DNA from: Phaeotremella fagi
Lineage: Eukaryota; Basidiomycota; Tremellomycetes; Tremellales; Phaeotremellaceae
DNA: 64,000 nt
Reading direction: 5' to 3'
NCBI GenBank assembly: GCA_001599715.1
Contig: BCHU01000017.1
Span: forward strand, 186,001 to 250,000
In this document: in pieces, positions 19,523-29,518 of the stretch
Layout: every line of letters begins with the position of its first letter
Numbering within the stretch: position 1 is the first letter of the stretch
Made by a program: the position numbers and the translations under genes
The notes under the pieces: model-generated
What the model was told of the DNA's origin: nothing
The model's input: only the letters and a program-made list of their open reading frames with translations
Databases searched by the model: none

Positions 19523-20152
19523 TCAGACAAACTCGCTGATATTGAATGGACCATTCCCGTCTCCGTTTGAAGTGAAGCGGATAATGTAAATCTGAGTGAC
19601 CTTCAGGTCGTCTAGATCGTTGAAGGATTTGATCAACCAGGTGGGGCCGCCCTCCTTGCATTCGTTGTAGAGCTCGGTGAATTCTTTACGGGAGCACTTT
19701 TTACGAAGCTTTTCTACCAGCCATTCAGATACGACTTTTGTATCGACTTTGACCGGCCAGTCGAGGCTACTTAGTCTCTTTCGGATCGTTTCGCCTTTGG
19801 AATCCCTCGTTTCGCCTTTGGAATCCCTCGTTTTGTCTTTGGAATCCCTCGTTTTGTCTTTGGAATGCCTTCTCCGTGGTTGATCTGGGATAAGTACTTC
19901 TTTGATTGGACAACCAGACATTCTGGCGTATACTTGATTGGGATTTTGGGAATCAATGGAGATAGTCCAGTGGGGGTGTTTTTTGTTGATATCTGTAGTG
20001 AGTGCTGTTTTCTCTTCTTGAGAGAGTTTGTTGATTTCTGAGAGGATTGTGGAAGTGAAATATTTTTTGTGACGACGTGAGTAGGTTTTGGTGCTTGCAT
20101 CTTGATTGATTGCGTGGCGGATATGTTCTTTGAGAGTGTAATCTGATGACAT
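19523..20152 (-). CDS. Family-M tandem paralog 3 with a 7-residue repeat (209 aa)
   Basis: The start at 20152 (MSSDYTLKEHIRHAI) is chosen because it aligns with the starts of copies 2 and 4; the open frame runs further upstream to 20302 without family similarity. The core follows: RRHKKYFTSTILSEINKLS, HWTISIDSQNPNQVYARMSG and CPIKEVLIP. Between core and C-terminus it carries four tandem heptads of the type DSK(D/G)(K/E)TR, encoded by a 21-bp DNA repeat (19788-19871) absent from its paralogs. It ends CSRKEFTELYNECKEG and GPFNISEFV. Function unknown. Intronless. Confidence 0.7.
   Translation of the reverse strand: MSSDYTLKEHIRHAINQDASTKTYSRRHKKYFTSTILSEINKLSQEEKTALTTDINKKHPHWTISIDSQNPNQVYARMSGCPIKEVLIPDQPRRRHSKDKTRDSKDKTRDSKGETRDSKGETIRKRLSSLDWPVKVDTKVVSEWLVEKLRKKCSRKEFTELYNECKEGGPTWLIKSFNDLDDLKVTQIYIIRFTSNGDGNGPFNISEFV
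19788..19871. repeat. 21-bp minisatellite, four units, coding in family-M copy 3
   Basis: Units start GTTTCGCCTTTGGAATCCCT, twice in that form and twice as GTTTTGTCTTTGGAATCCCT (the last slightly changed). The unit is a multiple of three, so it expands the protein without a frameshift. Confidence 0.9.
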
Positions 20153-20330
20153 CTTTGTTTGGTTGTTGAAGAGTTGATGGTAAGAAAAGAAAAGGGAAAT
20201 GGGGATATTCCTGTATGAAATAGTGCAACTTGTCTTGGAAGGCTCGTCTTCAATGGAACAATCTTTCCACAATATACCATGATGTATGTACATTAAAATC
20301 AAAGAAATAAAAGACTATATTCAGTATCCA

Positions 20331-20390
20331 AGAGGAAGAAAGGATAACAGAACGAGTTTGCTCTGATGTCATACACTGTACAGTACCATG
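20331..20390. promoter_or_regulatory. Shared upstream element of family M, copy 3
   Basis: GAGGAAGAAAGGATAACAGA, ACGAGTTTGCTCTGATGTCAT and ACACTGTACAGTACCATGG, about 180-240 bp upstream of the start at 20152, nearly identical to 19212-19270. Confidence 0.6.
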
Positions 20391-20642
20391 GTGATAACCT
20401 ACGTCATCCCTCATTTTCTTGTGATGATTAACTTCTAAACTTGGTTCAATATATCTCAGCTTGTCTCAGGTAGGATTGTAGCTGCTAGGAGGGGCTGTTC
20501 ATCCACTAAACTAATTCATTCAAAAAAAAATAACTACAACTTTACATAATTCCCTCCCTTCATATCATAACACTCCATTCAGACTTAAACACTCCTTTCA
20601 GACTTAAACACTTCCAAAATGATTGGTTGTCTGATTGAGATA

Positions 20643-21206
20643 TCAGAGAAACTGGGTGATATCGAACGGACCAATTATCTTTGAGTGTGAGCGTCGGATG
20701 AGGAACTGAGTAACCTCTTTGTCGGGACCATCCTTATAGGAGTCGGTATACCAGCCAGAGCGACAATCCTTGCATTCGTTGTAGAGTTCGGTGACTTCTT
20801 TATCGGAGTATGTTCTACGAATCTGATGTACCAGCCATTCGGGTACGATCGTTGGATTGACATTGAGCGGCCCCCAGTCGATTCTCTCCAGTTCGTGTTT
20901 GATGGCTTCTTCTTCGGTATCCATGTACTTTGGTCGATTTGGGATGAGTACTTGACTGATAGAACAACCAGACATTCTGGCATATACTTGATTGGGATCT
21001 TGAGCATCAATGGTGATTGTCCATTTGGGTTGGAGTTCATTGATGTCTTCAGTGAGAAGGGTCTTCTCTTCTTCAGAGAGTTTGTTGATTTCTGAGAGGA
21101 TTATGGAAGTGATATATTCATTGTGACCTCTAGTGTTGAAGCGGGTGATAGCATCTCGTTGGATTGAGCAGTAGATACGACCTTCAAGACTGAGATCTGA
21201 TGACAT
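20643..21206 (-). CDS. Family-M tandem paralog 4 (187 aa, unknown function)
   Basis: Single exon starting MSSDLSLEGRIYCSIQRDA. The core reads NEYITSIILSEINKLSEEEK, KWTITIDAQDPNQVYARMSG and CSISQVLIP, with Cys-Ser replacing the usual Cys-Pro. The C-terminus has RRTYSDKEVTELYNECKD and ends GPFDITQFL. Its 3' flank (20,520-20,640) is nearly the same as that of copy 3, including two tandem TTCAGACTTAAACACT units, so copies 3 and 4 stem from a recent duplication of a unit of about 1.1 kb. Its upstream element is weaker and farther away (21864-21910) than in copies 1-3. Confidence 0.7.
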   Translation of the reverse strand: MSSDLSLEGRIYCSIQRDAITRFNTRGHNEYITSIILSEINKLSEEEKTLLTEDINELQPKWTITIDAQDPNQVYARMSGCSISQVLIPNRPKYMDTEEEAIKHELERIDWGPLNVNPTIVPEWLVHQIRRTYSDKEVTELYNECKDCRSGWYTDSYKDGPDKEVTQFLIRRSHSKIIGPFDITQFL

Positions 21207-21234
21207 CTTTGGTTGTTGGCTTGTTGTTTATTTG

Positions 21235-21264
21235 TTGGTTGGTTGGTTGGTTGGTTGGTTGGTT
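21235..21264. repeat. (TTGG)7.5 microsatellite in the leader of family-M copy 4
   Basis: Thirty bases of perfect TTGG repeat, 29 bp upstream of the start codon at 21206; on the coding strand it is (CCAA)n. Compare four units in copy 2. Confidence 0.9.
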
Positions 21265-22066
21265 ATCAAAAAGTTGATGGTAAAAAAAGAAAAGAAAAAG
21301 GGGGATAAATGGGGATATTCCTGTATGAAATAGTAAAAAAAATGCAACTTGTTTCGGAAGGCTCATCTTCAATGGAGGGATTTGAAAGGATCTTATCGGT
21401 ATATTGCCATGACGTAGGTACATGAAAATGAAAAGAGAGAGAAGGCTATATTAGTTTTACTAAAAGGAAATCTCGGGATTTTGTGAGTAAATTGTTTTAC
21501 GTGGAAAATGCATGAAAGGGACGATTGCGTTTTCGTCATGACTTCAAGCATTTCGGTGAAGTACAGAGACTTACCTATTCGCTGTATAATAAATCAACAG
21601 AAGGCATTTTCGGTATTTGTTTTACGAGAAAACTAACTGAAAGGATGACTTGTCGTCATGACTTGGTTGATGGGAGTGTTAATATTGGTTATAAGTCTTG
21701 GTGATTAAATTAGAAGGATGCAAAGCATGTGTGAGGACATTGATAGCGTAAGAAGAATGCTAAAATGTGAAAAGTTGTTATTAACATAAAGTATACAGTC
21801 AATGTTGGGCTCCAGAATTCTGCCTCAAATCTGGAAAATAGTGACTTTGAGGATACGATACCCCAGAAGAAGAAAGGATCACGTAACGAGTATGCTCTGC
21901 ACTGTATGTATCACAGTTAGAACCTCATTAAGTTGCCGAGTCCTCAATAACCATGTACTCTGTCAATCTCTTTACCAAGGGTCATATGTTGTACACTTCA
22001 TGTTCGATCTCATCAACACATCTTTCATCTGGTGATATAACTACATAGTACAAAAGCTCAATAAAC

Positions 22067-22872
22067 CTAAGGTTCTCCCCAACCGAACATCACAGCACCC
22101 CAGTCCGTTGGTGGTCGTTGTCTGATATATGGAGATTCTCTCGCAACATAATCATCCTCTTGAGTTTCTGTAATATCAATTGAATCGATAAGAAAATCGT
22201 CGAATTTAATGATTGTTCTTCCCTCTTTGGACTCGAGACTCATCTTTCCAAGCATCTCATCACCATGATTGTTCTTCTTGTTCTCAAACAATTCGGTGAT
22301 TTGTTGAGACTAACATTGCGTTCTACAAGCAGAAAGAATCGCATCAGCGACCGACCCTCTATGACGAACACCCTGACGGATAGTGCTTAGACTCCATTCG
22401 AAAAGATTTTGAAGCTCTTCATTTTCTTCATCGACGGGTGCTTGTCTTAAAAAAAAAACTTGAATTCGTCCAAAGAACAGCCTGAGAAGCACACTGTAAC
22501 TTGACGATTTCTGATTGTGGAAATTCTGACTGACCAAATCGGCTTACTGTTCGTTTTGAGGTCGACGAAGAGTTTGGCTTGTTCTTGGATGGGAAACTTT
22601 TGAATTTCCTCGACTATCGTTTGAGCTGAATCCTCCACATACTCGGGATATGAGTGTTGTTTATACTCCTCCCGAATACAATCTTCGACATAAGTCTTGA
22701 ACGAGCTTTGAAAGTCGTGGATGATTGAGGATGCACGTAGGAAGGCAAGTTCATCCTCGGTATATGATTCGGTTGACAATGTTGACTGCGAATAGTTGAT
22801 AGTTGATAGTTGATAGTTGTAATTCAAAATTCGATGAGCTTGATAATGTGGAAGTTTTGATAAGAAGACCAA
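22067..22872 (-). pseudogene. Family-M copy 5, frameshifted and with a nonsense codon
   Basis: The N-terminal frame (22872-22447) aligns to the family: SSFKTYVEDCIREEY, ETIVEEIQKFP-type helix, PIWSVRISTIRNRQVTVCFS and GCSLDEF. It then runs into a 10-base homopolymer (A10 on the plus strand at about 22449-22458) and ends. The family resumes in another frame (RQAPVDEENEELQNLFEW) to a TAG at 22310-22312, and after that stop the same frame continues with SQQITELFENKK and DSIDITETQ, which align to the C-terminus of copy 1. So there are two lesions, a one-base slip in a homopolymer and a nonsense codon. It could be partly a sequencing slip, but the TAG is independent. Confidence 0.65.
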
Positions 22873-23475
22873 GACAAAGAGGGGAATGGGAAGGTGAAAT
22901 AATATAGAACACCGTAGTCTTCTCTCAGAAGGTCAAACTCGATAAGTGATGAAAGGATTAAAAATATCAAAATGGTGTGCATCATGACGTATTACGGTAT
23001 GAGAAACCTTTCAATGTCTCGTCATGGCTCAGACAATACTTACGTTCTCACGACGGGTCGTGCAATCCAGTTACGTTAATTCGGATGTAGATCGTTCATC
23101 TCTTGGTTACTGCGCCCCATTGTGACTGACAATTGTTTCATCTTAAGGGGCGTTCCGTAATGTAATGGGATCGGGATTACGAATGTCGTATTTTAGGGGT
23201 ACCCCCTTTGAAAGATATGATAGAGCTATAAATGGTTTAGATGTAATTAAGAGGTGCACAGGCCTCAAGCCACCCCCAACGCAGTTCAGTTACTGAAAGG
23301 TTACTTACATGGTCTGTGATTTGACGAGATCACGAAAGTAAATTTTATATTTAAAGATTGAGATTTCTCAATCTGCATTTCTTCTTCTGCTCTCACCACC
23401 AACGATATAATAGTTTACGTTAACCGGACACAACGAAAAGCATTAACAAATTTTCATTCCTTCTCTAAATCCACA
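22873..23475. other. Intergenic region before the carbonic anhydrase gene
   Basis: 600 bp without a gene. It contains a GGGGTACCCC palindrome, a CGTAAT...ATTACG inverted pair near 23155-23185 and, closer to the gene, the stem at 23355-23374. A CT-rich leader with ACAATGG start context ends it. Confidence 0.4.
23355..23374. promoter_or_regulatory. Inverted repeat AGATTGAGA-TT-TCTCAATCT upstream of the carbonic anhydrase
   Basis: Two 9-bp arms with a 2-bp spacer, about 100 bp upstream of the ATG at 23476, next to an AT-rich TATATTTAAA stretch. It could be a dimeric factor site or fall in the leader as a small hairpin. Role inferred only from position. Confidence 0.4.
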
Positions 23476-24523
23476 ATGGCCACTCCAACGAAAAGTACAG
23501 ATTTTCCTGAACTCGTAAGTTCCTGATCTTCTCGGAATGTTTAAGCTTGAAATCTGACAGACGAAAATCCAATAGGTTACACTTTTGAAGCGTAATGCCA
23601 GATGGGCAAAGATTACCGATGCGAACGATCCAGATTTCTTCGCACATCATTTTCAAGTATGTCCCCCTGTTTTTTTGACTGTAATCTGCCATGAACTGAC
23701 ATCCTTTTTAGGGCCAACGACCAACTATTCTCTGGATTGGCTGTGGGTATTATATCTACACCAAATTGTTTTATATACCCACTAATAACCACTCACTTAG
23801 GCTCCGATGCTCGTGTACCAGAAACCACTATTCTAGCTTCGCAACCTGGAGATATCTTTGTTCACCGTAACATCGCCAAGTGAGTCATTGGTCTACATGA
23901 TTTACAGTATCCCCAGAGCTAAGCAAATTACAGTATGTATTCACCAAACGACGACAGTCTCAACGCAGTCATGTTGATAGCCCTTCAAAATTTTAAAGTC
24001 AAACATATAGTAATCAGTGTAAGTCCAAGTTCATCACCAATCGGACACCTGCTGACAACAGCTACAGGGCCACACGAACTGCGTAGGCTGTCTTACAGGA
24101 CTCAACGTATCTCGTCTCCCTCACACACCAGCCACTACTGCTTTACAACGTTACGTGAAACCCATAGCCACTTTGGCTACTTCTCTCACTAACGAGGATG
24201 GACCTCCAACTCTTGATCTTTTGGTTGAAGAGAATGTCGCTCAACAAGTGACCAATCTCCTTGCTTCTGAAATTATTCAAAATGTATGTCAATTTGATTT
24301 TATCGGTTTCTCAAAAAATTGAAATTGAATGTTCTCTTAGGACTGGAAACGACGTGGACCTAATGGTGTTTTCGTTCATGGTTGGGTATATCACCTTGAG
24401 AACGTGAGTTATCATTCTATTTGGAATGAAAATAAACTGCTTAACAAGCTACAGGGTTTGATTCGTGATCTCCAAATCACCCAAGGTCCACCAGGTGGCC
24501 AACCAGAAACTCCATTCAGATAG
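23476..24523 (+). CDS. Beta-class carbonic anhydrase, eight exons (220 aa)
   Basis: Exons 23476-23514, 23576-23656, 23712-23742 (31 nt), 23801-23879, 23934-24018, 24068-24283, 24341-24403 and 24455-24523. The protein has LLKRNARWAK, then ILWIGCSDARVPETT with the first zinc Cys and the Asp-Arg dyad. Next come GDIFVHRNIAN, SLNAVMLIALQNFKVKHIVI and the zinc His/Cys pair in GHTNCVGC, ending WKRRGPNGVFVHGWVYHLEN. Length and motifs match fungal beta-carbonic anhydrases of the Can/Nce103 type, which interconvert CO2 and bicarbonate in the cytosol and, in related yeasts, are needed for growth in ambient air. The codon for the first zinc Cys is itself split by an intron (T|GC). No N-terminal targeting signal is seen. 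Confidence 0.92.
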
Positions 24524-26349
24524 TTGATGAAATGTGTACTATACAATAACGTTTGTGATAGAATGTTTCTGGGGAAATCTGATTTTGTGAATGCATCTGT
24601 TCTGTCAACGAGTACAAGAAATTGTGGAAAGTTATATACAAAGAAGTAAAACAAAAGAAAATCCCTCAGCAAATTATGTCAAATAGTTTTTCGCTACTCA
24701 TTTGAAATGATAAACGGTCGGTGTGAAGGACCTGAGATTCCAAACTGGCGTTGAAGAAATTCAAGCATCATAGGGAAAATGTGATTAAAGACGATGATGG
24801 AATTGGAAAGGAAATGAGAATGAAAAAGACGATATCTCTTGCACCTCCTCGTGCGTTATCGAACACCACCAAAAAAAAATATGATAAGTGTAATAAGATA
24901 ATCGTGGTTGGGGTAGCGTAACAGACCAAGAGGAAGGAGAGGAGATAAAAAAGTGAAAGGGGAAAATGACCAAAAGCCTAAACCACAGAGTAAGCCCCAT
25001 CGAGTTACCCTCACCATATTCCAGGCCAACGGGCAATCGCATAACTATTCCTATGAGCCAACATTGAATCCGACAATCATCAATGTCAAAACAATCCAAA
25101 AACCGAACCACAACTAGCCCCGGATCAAATTGACGTTTCATTGGATCGTTGGTTCATTCAATCATATGATCGAACTCGACACAGCAATCTTCCAACATTG
25201 GTCTATCCATCTCAAAAATCCATATGTTCATCTTGTGGGATAAACGGATGATTGAGATTTTCAATTTACCAGATTGAAATGATTTCGATAAATGAAATCT
25301 GAATTGGATCGAGTAGCGGGAAGGCTCGTATCTTCGCCTGTGACCCTTTCAATCAAATCCAGAAGACATTAACGAAAGAGGACATTGATGTTGAGGAATG
25401 GGCGAGAACTATCGGTTGAATGAATTACTTGATGGAAGGAAACGAATTCGAAGGAGGAGTTAATGGATGTTTGACGAAGGAGTTATTCAACCAGGAAAGA
25501 GGAGCTGGACGTAAATCATTTCATCGGATGAACCGTAAATAAAATGACTTGTCCCAGCAACCATCTACATTTCCTGATCTCGTAACCAAAGTTCCTGTCC
25601 AACATAGATTCGTTTGAAATACCGAAAAGAATTTTCGAAGAAAGGGAAAAACGTTGATTGACCATGTAAGAGATCGAAAATTTGGTTCAATTGTTTATAA
25701 CATCGACTAATCTTTCATCCCAAATCAGCATAATCATCCTTGATGTCAATCCATAAAAATCAACCGAAATCTGCAAGGGATATTGATCGTAGTCTTAGGT
25801 ACGATTGCTTTCCCTATCCCTAGCAGATAACGGTGACGGTCTGAAAATTGACAGGATGATATGTTGAAATGAGATTAATCGATTAATCGATAACGAAAAG
25901 AACGTTGACCGAGATCCCTTCTGTCCAAACAAGTTTTCACACTGATTCAACGATCATCTGATCAGCCGATAGGAATGTTGGATGAAAACCTTTAGAAACT
26001 GAATAAATTCCTTTTTTGATGATCATCAGAAGCTCCGGGGACTTTCACCCACAGCAATTAATTTAGATGATTTCTGAATTACAGATTCATCTTGTTCGTC
26101 AGCTGCGATCGCGATTCTTGTGAGTTAAAGCTAGAGGTGAAGAAGAAAGAAGAAAAGAGAAGAGAAGAATCCTTTTGTTGGTGGTGTGTTGTTCGAATTT
26201 TTTTAATGCCGCTCAAAATTGTCTTAGTGGCGGAAGTTGGTGGCAATTCGAGGTGCTAACAAAGCAATATATGTTACATCCTGATCATGTACAGGATGTC
26301 AGCTGCAAGTAGTACAATTCTCGTTATGTATCCATAATGGTCACCAAGC
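24524..26349. other. 1.8 kb between convergent genes with no supported gene
   Basis: The carbonic anhydrase (+) and the BCS1-like gene (-) both end here, so no promoter is required, yet this is the longest empty stretch in the window. Frames present (e.g. 24785-25141 minus) lack family resemblance and have low-complexity tails. I see no tRNA, repeat array or transposon ends. A non-coding RNA or a gene with tiny exons cannot be excluded. Confidence 0.4.
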
Positions 26350-28824
26350 TTAAATCCAGTATCCTCCATCATCATCACCTCTCTCATAAACTTTACTCGG
26401 AGTCATGACAGGGAAAGAAGTGAGTCCAAACTTCGAGCTAGAAGTCAATTGAAGCCGTTCAGCAGAAGGTGAATCTGTAGGCAGTGAAGTGGGAGATGGA
26501 GGTCCGTTATCGTTTGTTGTTGAATTATTACCTGAGTCATCGATCACTGCTACTGAAGAATCTGTCGAAGGCGTAGTCGGAACTTGAACCTCTGTCGAAC
26601 GCGATTTCTTCTTCTTTTTCTCCTTTTGTGATTCAGCCCAGCTCCCAACCTTCCTAACAGCTTTCCAAGGATCATCCTTGTATTTGATGAGATAACCTTG
26701 AATAGCAGCCATAGATAGTTCACCTGCTTCATCATCTCTGGCCAAATTGAACATGTTTAGTGAGAAGTTGGTCGCTAGTTCTTCGAGCGTCATTTCAGGC
26801 TGGAGTGGTTTTTCATTTGTCAAAATATCACCGGTAACTGGTTTTGGAGTTGATGGTTTCTCGGTGGCTGAATCTTCGAGTTCTTTGAATTCTGAGGGTG
26901 GATAGAAATGTTTGAACAGCTCTTTGGCTTGGGTTTTTGTCGCGTTGGTGAATTCTATACTCATGTCGAATCTTCCCGGACGACGGAGGGCGGCATCAAG
27001 TTTTTCAACGTGATTTCTGAATGGCGGTTAGAAATGTGATGTCTAAGATAACGAAACTTTCTCACGTTGTTCCAATCAGAATACAACCTTCCTGAGAAAT
27101 TTTGATTAGCTTGACGTCTCTGTATAGAGTGTTATAATGTATTCACTTGACTTGACACTCCGTCAATGGCGTTCAAAAGTCCTGACAGTGTTACTGTGGA
27201 AACCCCATCTTCACTTTTCTCCGATTTTTCAACAAGTGTATCCCCTTGTCCATTCTCCTGTGGGACCACAGTCGCCATCGTTGGACTTTCTTTCCCATGA
27301 CGTTTCGGCATGGCACAATCACTATTATGGAATTGACAAGAAAAAACAACGCTCAACTTACATGTCTTCAATCAAGATAATACTTCTGGGCGGAACGTCT
27401 CGGAAGGATCGATTCATTTTAGAGTCGTCCATCCTACTGAAGTTAGTCATAGAATACACAAGGAGATTGATTGATGATACTTACCCTCTTTGAGCGGGAT
27501 TAATCACATAAATGTCAAGACTTAAGTGACTTGCAATTGCGGTAGCTATATATGCATGTCGAATGTCGTCAGATCGTTGAAAATAGTGAAAAGATGGAAG
27601 ATTTACCTAATGTTGTCTTTCCAGCACCAGGTGCACCATGAAAAAGATATCTGGAAGATCAGTCTCTTTTTGATACTAATCTAAACCTACCCTCGTCGAT
27701 GAGGAATACCTTGAATAAACATTAGCTCAGTACCGCACGGATTTCAAGAAAACCTGACACACCTCTCGCACCATACCATTTAGCCACCTTGTCAGATAGA
27801 AACTTCTCGATATCATTAACAATCATCTCCTTAAGATGACTAGGAAGGATCACGGAAGACAACGGTCGAGCAGGTCTTGAAATTGGAGTTTTCCATGCTC
27901 CGTGTGATGAGCTAAACAAAGATTTAGCTGAGTATATGTCTCTTTGTTTCGTCAAACATTACTTACCCAGCATGGAAAATCAAAATTTCTTTGTCGACTT
28001 TAGCGAAATTTTCGGCGTGTGCGTCGACGATGAAATCTTTGATTGCATTTTTGGACAGGCAGAACACTCTAATGGAGTTTGTCAGTCTTGTTTTCTCCAA
28101 CATTGCAAACAGCTTATTGTAGATGTTGATTACTCTCACTTACTGTAGTTGGAAATGATCTTCTTTCAGTAAATGTGTTCGAGCAAAACCATAAATATGA
28201 CGACTAATCCAGATATGATGACCGTTATGTTTGATGCGAACGACTTGTTCTGCACAATATGTGTTTAATCAGTATCTATCTCAAAAATCGTCGAAAAGTA
28301 GAAGTGATAGTATTTACTGAAGTTGGGTGAAAATTGAGCGATAACACTATTGGTGGACCAGGTAGAAGCGTGGCACTCAAAACATTTTTCGCTCGAACCA
28401 CACCATTCAGATTATAACTACCGCCAGAACTACTTTTGATAGCGTTACCCTGTGAACGTTGGATTTGTCTCGTATCAGCCGCTGAGATTCTGTAGCCTTG
28501 AAGTTGTGATTGGACTGATGGATCTCGGGAGAGATAGGTTGATACCCATTGGAATGCTGGTTCGCTGGCTGAAATATATGATGTTGGCCATAGGACTAAA
28601 CAATCCGTCGGTTAAAAAGAGCGTGCTTGATTCATAGGAATGTTATACTCACGCCTTTGTAACCATGCTTTCAAACGATTCAACCAATTTCGTAACCCAC
28701 CAACAACGACTCCTACAACGAATGTCCGGACCATAGTTCGAATCAAGAATTGGACTTGCTGATGTGACATTGTATTATCGAATATTGATGACAAGATGTC
28801 AGTGAGGTTCTCCAATATTGACAT
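26350..28824 (-). CDS. BCS1-like mitochondrial AAA ATPase, copy 1 (one apparent frameshift)
   Basis: Twelve exons: 28824-28653, 28595-28318, 28249-28144, 28068-27967, 27911-27763, 27709-27691 (19 nt), 27650-27607, 27545-27485, 27433-27362, 27321-27147, 27091-27066 and 27016-26350. The N-terminus has a membrane helix (MVRTFVVGVVVGGLRNW) and the BCS1 N-domain (WPTSYISASEPAFQW). The AAA module follows: Walker A GAPGAGKTT, Walker B-type RSIILIEDID, sensor LLNAIDG and TNHVEKLDAALRRPGRFD. The C-terminal extension is long and low-complexity. Bcs1 proteins are inner-membrane chaperones that insert the Rieske protein into complex III. In exon 2, near 28370-28385, the frame must shift by one base to keep paralog-like sequence (STWSTNSVIAQFSPNF) and to join exon 3 in phase. 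A longer intron using the GTAACG donor would bypass it. Confidence 0.75.
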
Positions 28825-28979
28825 GATGTAAATGCTGAGGATATGTATGTGAGTATAGAATGATAAGTTGAGAAAGGGGAAAACAAAGTGACTCGTCAAA
28901 CTATATATCCTCACCTACACACATTGATCAAAAGCATGCTGAAAACAGCTGATGAACACGAGGAATAGGTTATCCGTGA

Positions 28980-29018
28980 GTGATGGTGATGGTGATGGTA
29001 ACGGTGATGGTGAGGTAT
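28980..29018. repeat. Degenerate GGTGAT hexamer repeat
   Basis: GTGATGGTGATGGTGATGGT followed by AACGGTGATGGTGAGG. It lies in the divergent region between the BCS1-like and F-box-like genes. Confidence 0.7.
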
Positions 29019-29518
29019 GTCTTTGATTGTGTAGCATCAATAATCCTTTGGTCCGATTTATGTATCTTACTCATTGTGAGTCTCAGGCAAACCTCTTTTT
29101 TTTGGTAGTCTGCGTCCGTAACACAGATATCGAATGTTTCAAGGTTGTGGTGTAAGGATTCAATGACTTGGCCATGCATCGAATGATGATACTGTACTAT
29201 AAAGACCGTTGAATTTGGAGGTCATCACGATCCTGCAATGATAACTCAAAGGAAGGGAGGATGCTGTGCAATGTCTTGTTTTTGAGCAATCAAATGAAAT
29301 GAGCGGTCAAGCTGCCACCGTTCAACGACGAACGAATCGTTACTGGGTATAGGAAACATATCCGTTTCAACTTCCGCTTTTTCTGAAAGGAGGATCTTGT
29401 CACACCTTTGTAGCGACATGAAAGAAGGTACGATTGGCAGACCTCAAATTGAGCAGGTATCTCAAGACTTGCGTCTATTTCCTTTTCTCTTTCAACATTA
29501 CTGAACTCGAAAACCAAC

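Noticed and set aside
24785..25141. 118-aa minus-strand frame in the empty gap
   Set aside because: No known motif, ends in a Phe/Ser run from a GAA-rich strand, and no promoter-like leader.
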